This document shows positions 62,201 to 64,000 of a DNA stretch of 64,000 nucleotides, piece by piece. Position 1 is the stretch's first letter; each line of letters begins with the position of its first letter. The notes under the pieces are model-generated. The model was not told the DNA's origin, made no database searches, and was given only the letters and a program-made list of their open reading frames with translations. The position numbers and the translations under genes are program-made. This DNA comes from Panorpa germanica (taxonomy: Eukaryota; Arthropoda; Insecta; Mecoptera; Panorpidae): positions 8,618,001 through 8,682,000 of the forward strand of contig OY783214.1 of NCBI GenBank assembly GCA_963678705.1. The letters are read 5' to 3'.

Positions 62201-64000
62201 AAAAAATTCCGTTAAATATTACATGAAGTTTACGTGTGTTCTTTCAGGCTATTACTTTTAATAACATTTCTAACAGAAATTAATAGCTTATATATTTTTA
62301 TTTGTAATGAATAAAAGTGATCACTTTTCCAAACAGAAACAAATAATATTAAATAGAGAGTGTCATTACCCTGTCATAAAATATGTTTAACATAAGTATA
62401 CTTAGTCATACTAACACATTGTAATAATATTAAATTCCAGAACAACTCTCTTTAGCATTATCGTGACTTTGCGCAATATTTTAGTCGATTGAGTTATTTA
62501 AGGCATTGCGTGCCGTCTGCCAATATTAGTTTCCATTGCCCGCCCTTGTATAAGTGCGATAATACACGAGTACCACGACAACTTCCCCCACTCCTACCAC
62601 AACCCCATTCCATAATATTCGAGTGTAGGTGAAGTCTCCTGAACATCTAGCGTACTGAAAATAACATTGGAAAAGGGTTGCTTTTCAACATGCGTTAAAA
62701 GGCTGACTTTACCATTAATGCATCCCCTACTGTACCCCTAGAACTCACCCTTATTTCTGTCACGTGTTTATTTTAGTTTATTGCTCATCCGGTGCTTCAT
62801 ATCCGTGTTGTATATATATATTAATAATGGAGGTGAATTATACGATAATTTTATTATAAAGGTTTATTTATTGAGAACTGTTATTAAAATATCGCTTATT
62901 TTATGTTTCTATCGCTTATTTATGTTTGTCAGACTTATCAGTAATATGATCTATATGTCTTTACTTAATTCGTGAAGTAGTACAATAATTACGCAGCATA
63001 ATTAGCGCAGAAAATTTGCGGAAAAGCTGGTCTTTTCAAAACAGCGAATGACATTAAACTGTGAGCAAAATTTGCAATTTTGTACAAAAAGAAAAAAATG
63101 TTTTTAGCCGCCATTTTTTCAAGATGGAAGCCTAAAAAATCAAAATGGAAACTAGTATACAAAACATTCTGAATCAGGACTTTTATATTTTGATATAAAA
63201 GTTTATTTACAAAGCCTTCCGCCAATTTACTGCATCAAGTGATTTAGAAAAACATTTCCGAATAGTTCTCTGCATAGGCTACATATAGTATATCAATATT
63301 TTGCATTCCATTCAGATTCTTATTCCTCGCTTGTAAATATTTCGATAAGTTTATTTAATACCCAACACAGATTTTTGTAAATATCTTTCAATATTCGGGT
63401 ATAAAATACTTTAACAAGTCTAAAACATTTCGTTTTCACTCATTCTCAGTAATAAAAGTTTTAAACTCAATTTGAGATTCCAGATCTTATCAGCTCCACC
63501 CACAAGAATCTTTCATACAAATATTTGCGGAATGTTCGGTTTAATATTGCTGTGGATATTAATTTATAACTTTATAATTTGTTTTAGTAAAATGATGTAT
63601 TACTAAAATAAATAGGACTAATTATATTTTTAAATCAGTAAATCGTTGTATTTATAGAAATTAAAAAAAAAAATTTAGTTTACCCATGTTAGCATTTTGA
63701 ATTTTATCTTGTATCTCTACCATTTTTATTTTTCTTATGTAAATATATGCACAAGTATATACCATATTTAATGGTATTAAAAAGAAATATATACCTGAAG
63801 GTTTCCTTAAAGAATATTATTTGTTTATATTAGTTACTAAATATTCAATATAAGTAATAAAGTATTGGAAATATATCTCACGCTTTTCTGATTATTGCAA
63901 ATTTTGCAAATGAACCGACAAGCTTTCTGATTACATAAAACACGGATGTCAATTAATAAAAATATCTCATCCTCAAATGTACGCACTGTTTATTAATTTT
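59241..64000. other. Non-coding DNA with CG-rich islets and one small ambiguous frame
   Basis: No supported gene. A 40-codon frame at 59717-59839 (plus) ends in a Pro/Met-rich stretch; its complement is Gly-rich (see findings). CG-rich islets lie at about 59580-59700, 59985-60060 and 60940-61080. The minus frame 62989-63225 covers a GCCGCCATTTTTTCAAGATGG patch typical of noncoding insect repeats. 3' splice-site-like TTCTTTCAG occurs near 62247 without a linked donor. Confidence 0.4.

Noticed and set aside
62989-63225. 78-codon minus-strand frame as a gene
   Set aside because: It covers a CCGCCATTTTTTCAAGATGG patch of a kind common in noncoding insect repeats, and no domain or splice context supports it.
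1-64000. CRISPR arrays, bacterial operons or other prokaryotic systems
   Set aside because: The window is clearly a eukaryotic, insect-type genome, with no spaced direct-repeat array and no polycistronic gene layout.

Overview
This is a strongly AT-rich eukaryotic window, almost certainly from an insect. The evidence is an intact BEL/Pao LTR retrotransposon, several non-LTR retrotransposon tails, mariner pieces and a tRNA-related SINE. The style of one LINE family (a purine-rich coding strand, a frame with the order N-E-E-K-G-N-R-Y-W-E, then an E-T-L-E-H...C knuckle) reminds me of hymenopteran elements. That placement comes from memory and is not proven.

No host protein-coding exon could be recognised. 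The only long intact reading frame (20214-25394, minus strand) is the Gag-Pol polyprotein of a BEL/Pao element at 19654-26378. Its two 329-bp LTRs appear identical by eye, it is flanked by a 5-bp AATAT duplication, and all expected domains and catalytic residues are present. It therefore looks like a very recent and possibly still competent insertion. Its leader carries a decayed tandem duplication that repeats the junction between primer-binding site and LTR end.

The rest is unique AT-rich DNA, microsatellites and dead repeats. These include LINE tails at 16-162, 10640-11040, 33083-33690, 35605-36130, 37207-37899, 42335-43096, 51487-52176, 57235-57505 and 59049-59240; SINE copies at 15277-15505, 44877-44970 and 52493-52734; mariner 5' ends at 28258-28480 and 56279-56547; and a few less certain repeats. 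Several of the insertions have readable target-site duplications.

The most interesting host signal is a pair of plus-strand sites where a strong 3' splice site directly abuts a strong 5' splice site: pyrimidine tract, CAG, then GTAAGT, at 14388/14389 and 47589/47590. This is the signature of recursive splicing (ratchet points, zero-length exons). The second is followed 51 nt downstream by another strong GTAAGT donor, as in the short cryptic RS-exons known from Drosophila. With no recognisable exons, this suggests that much or all of the window lies inside one giant intron of a plus-strand gene whose exons are outside the window. That is an inference and needs RNA evidence.
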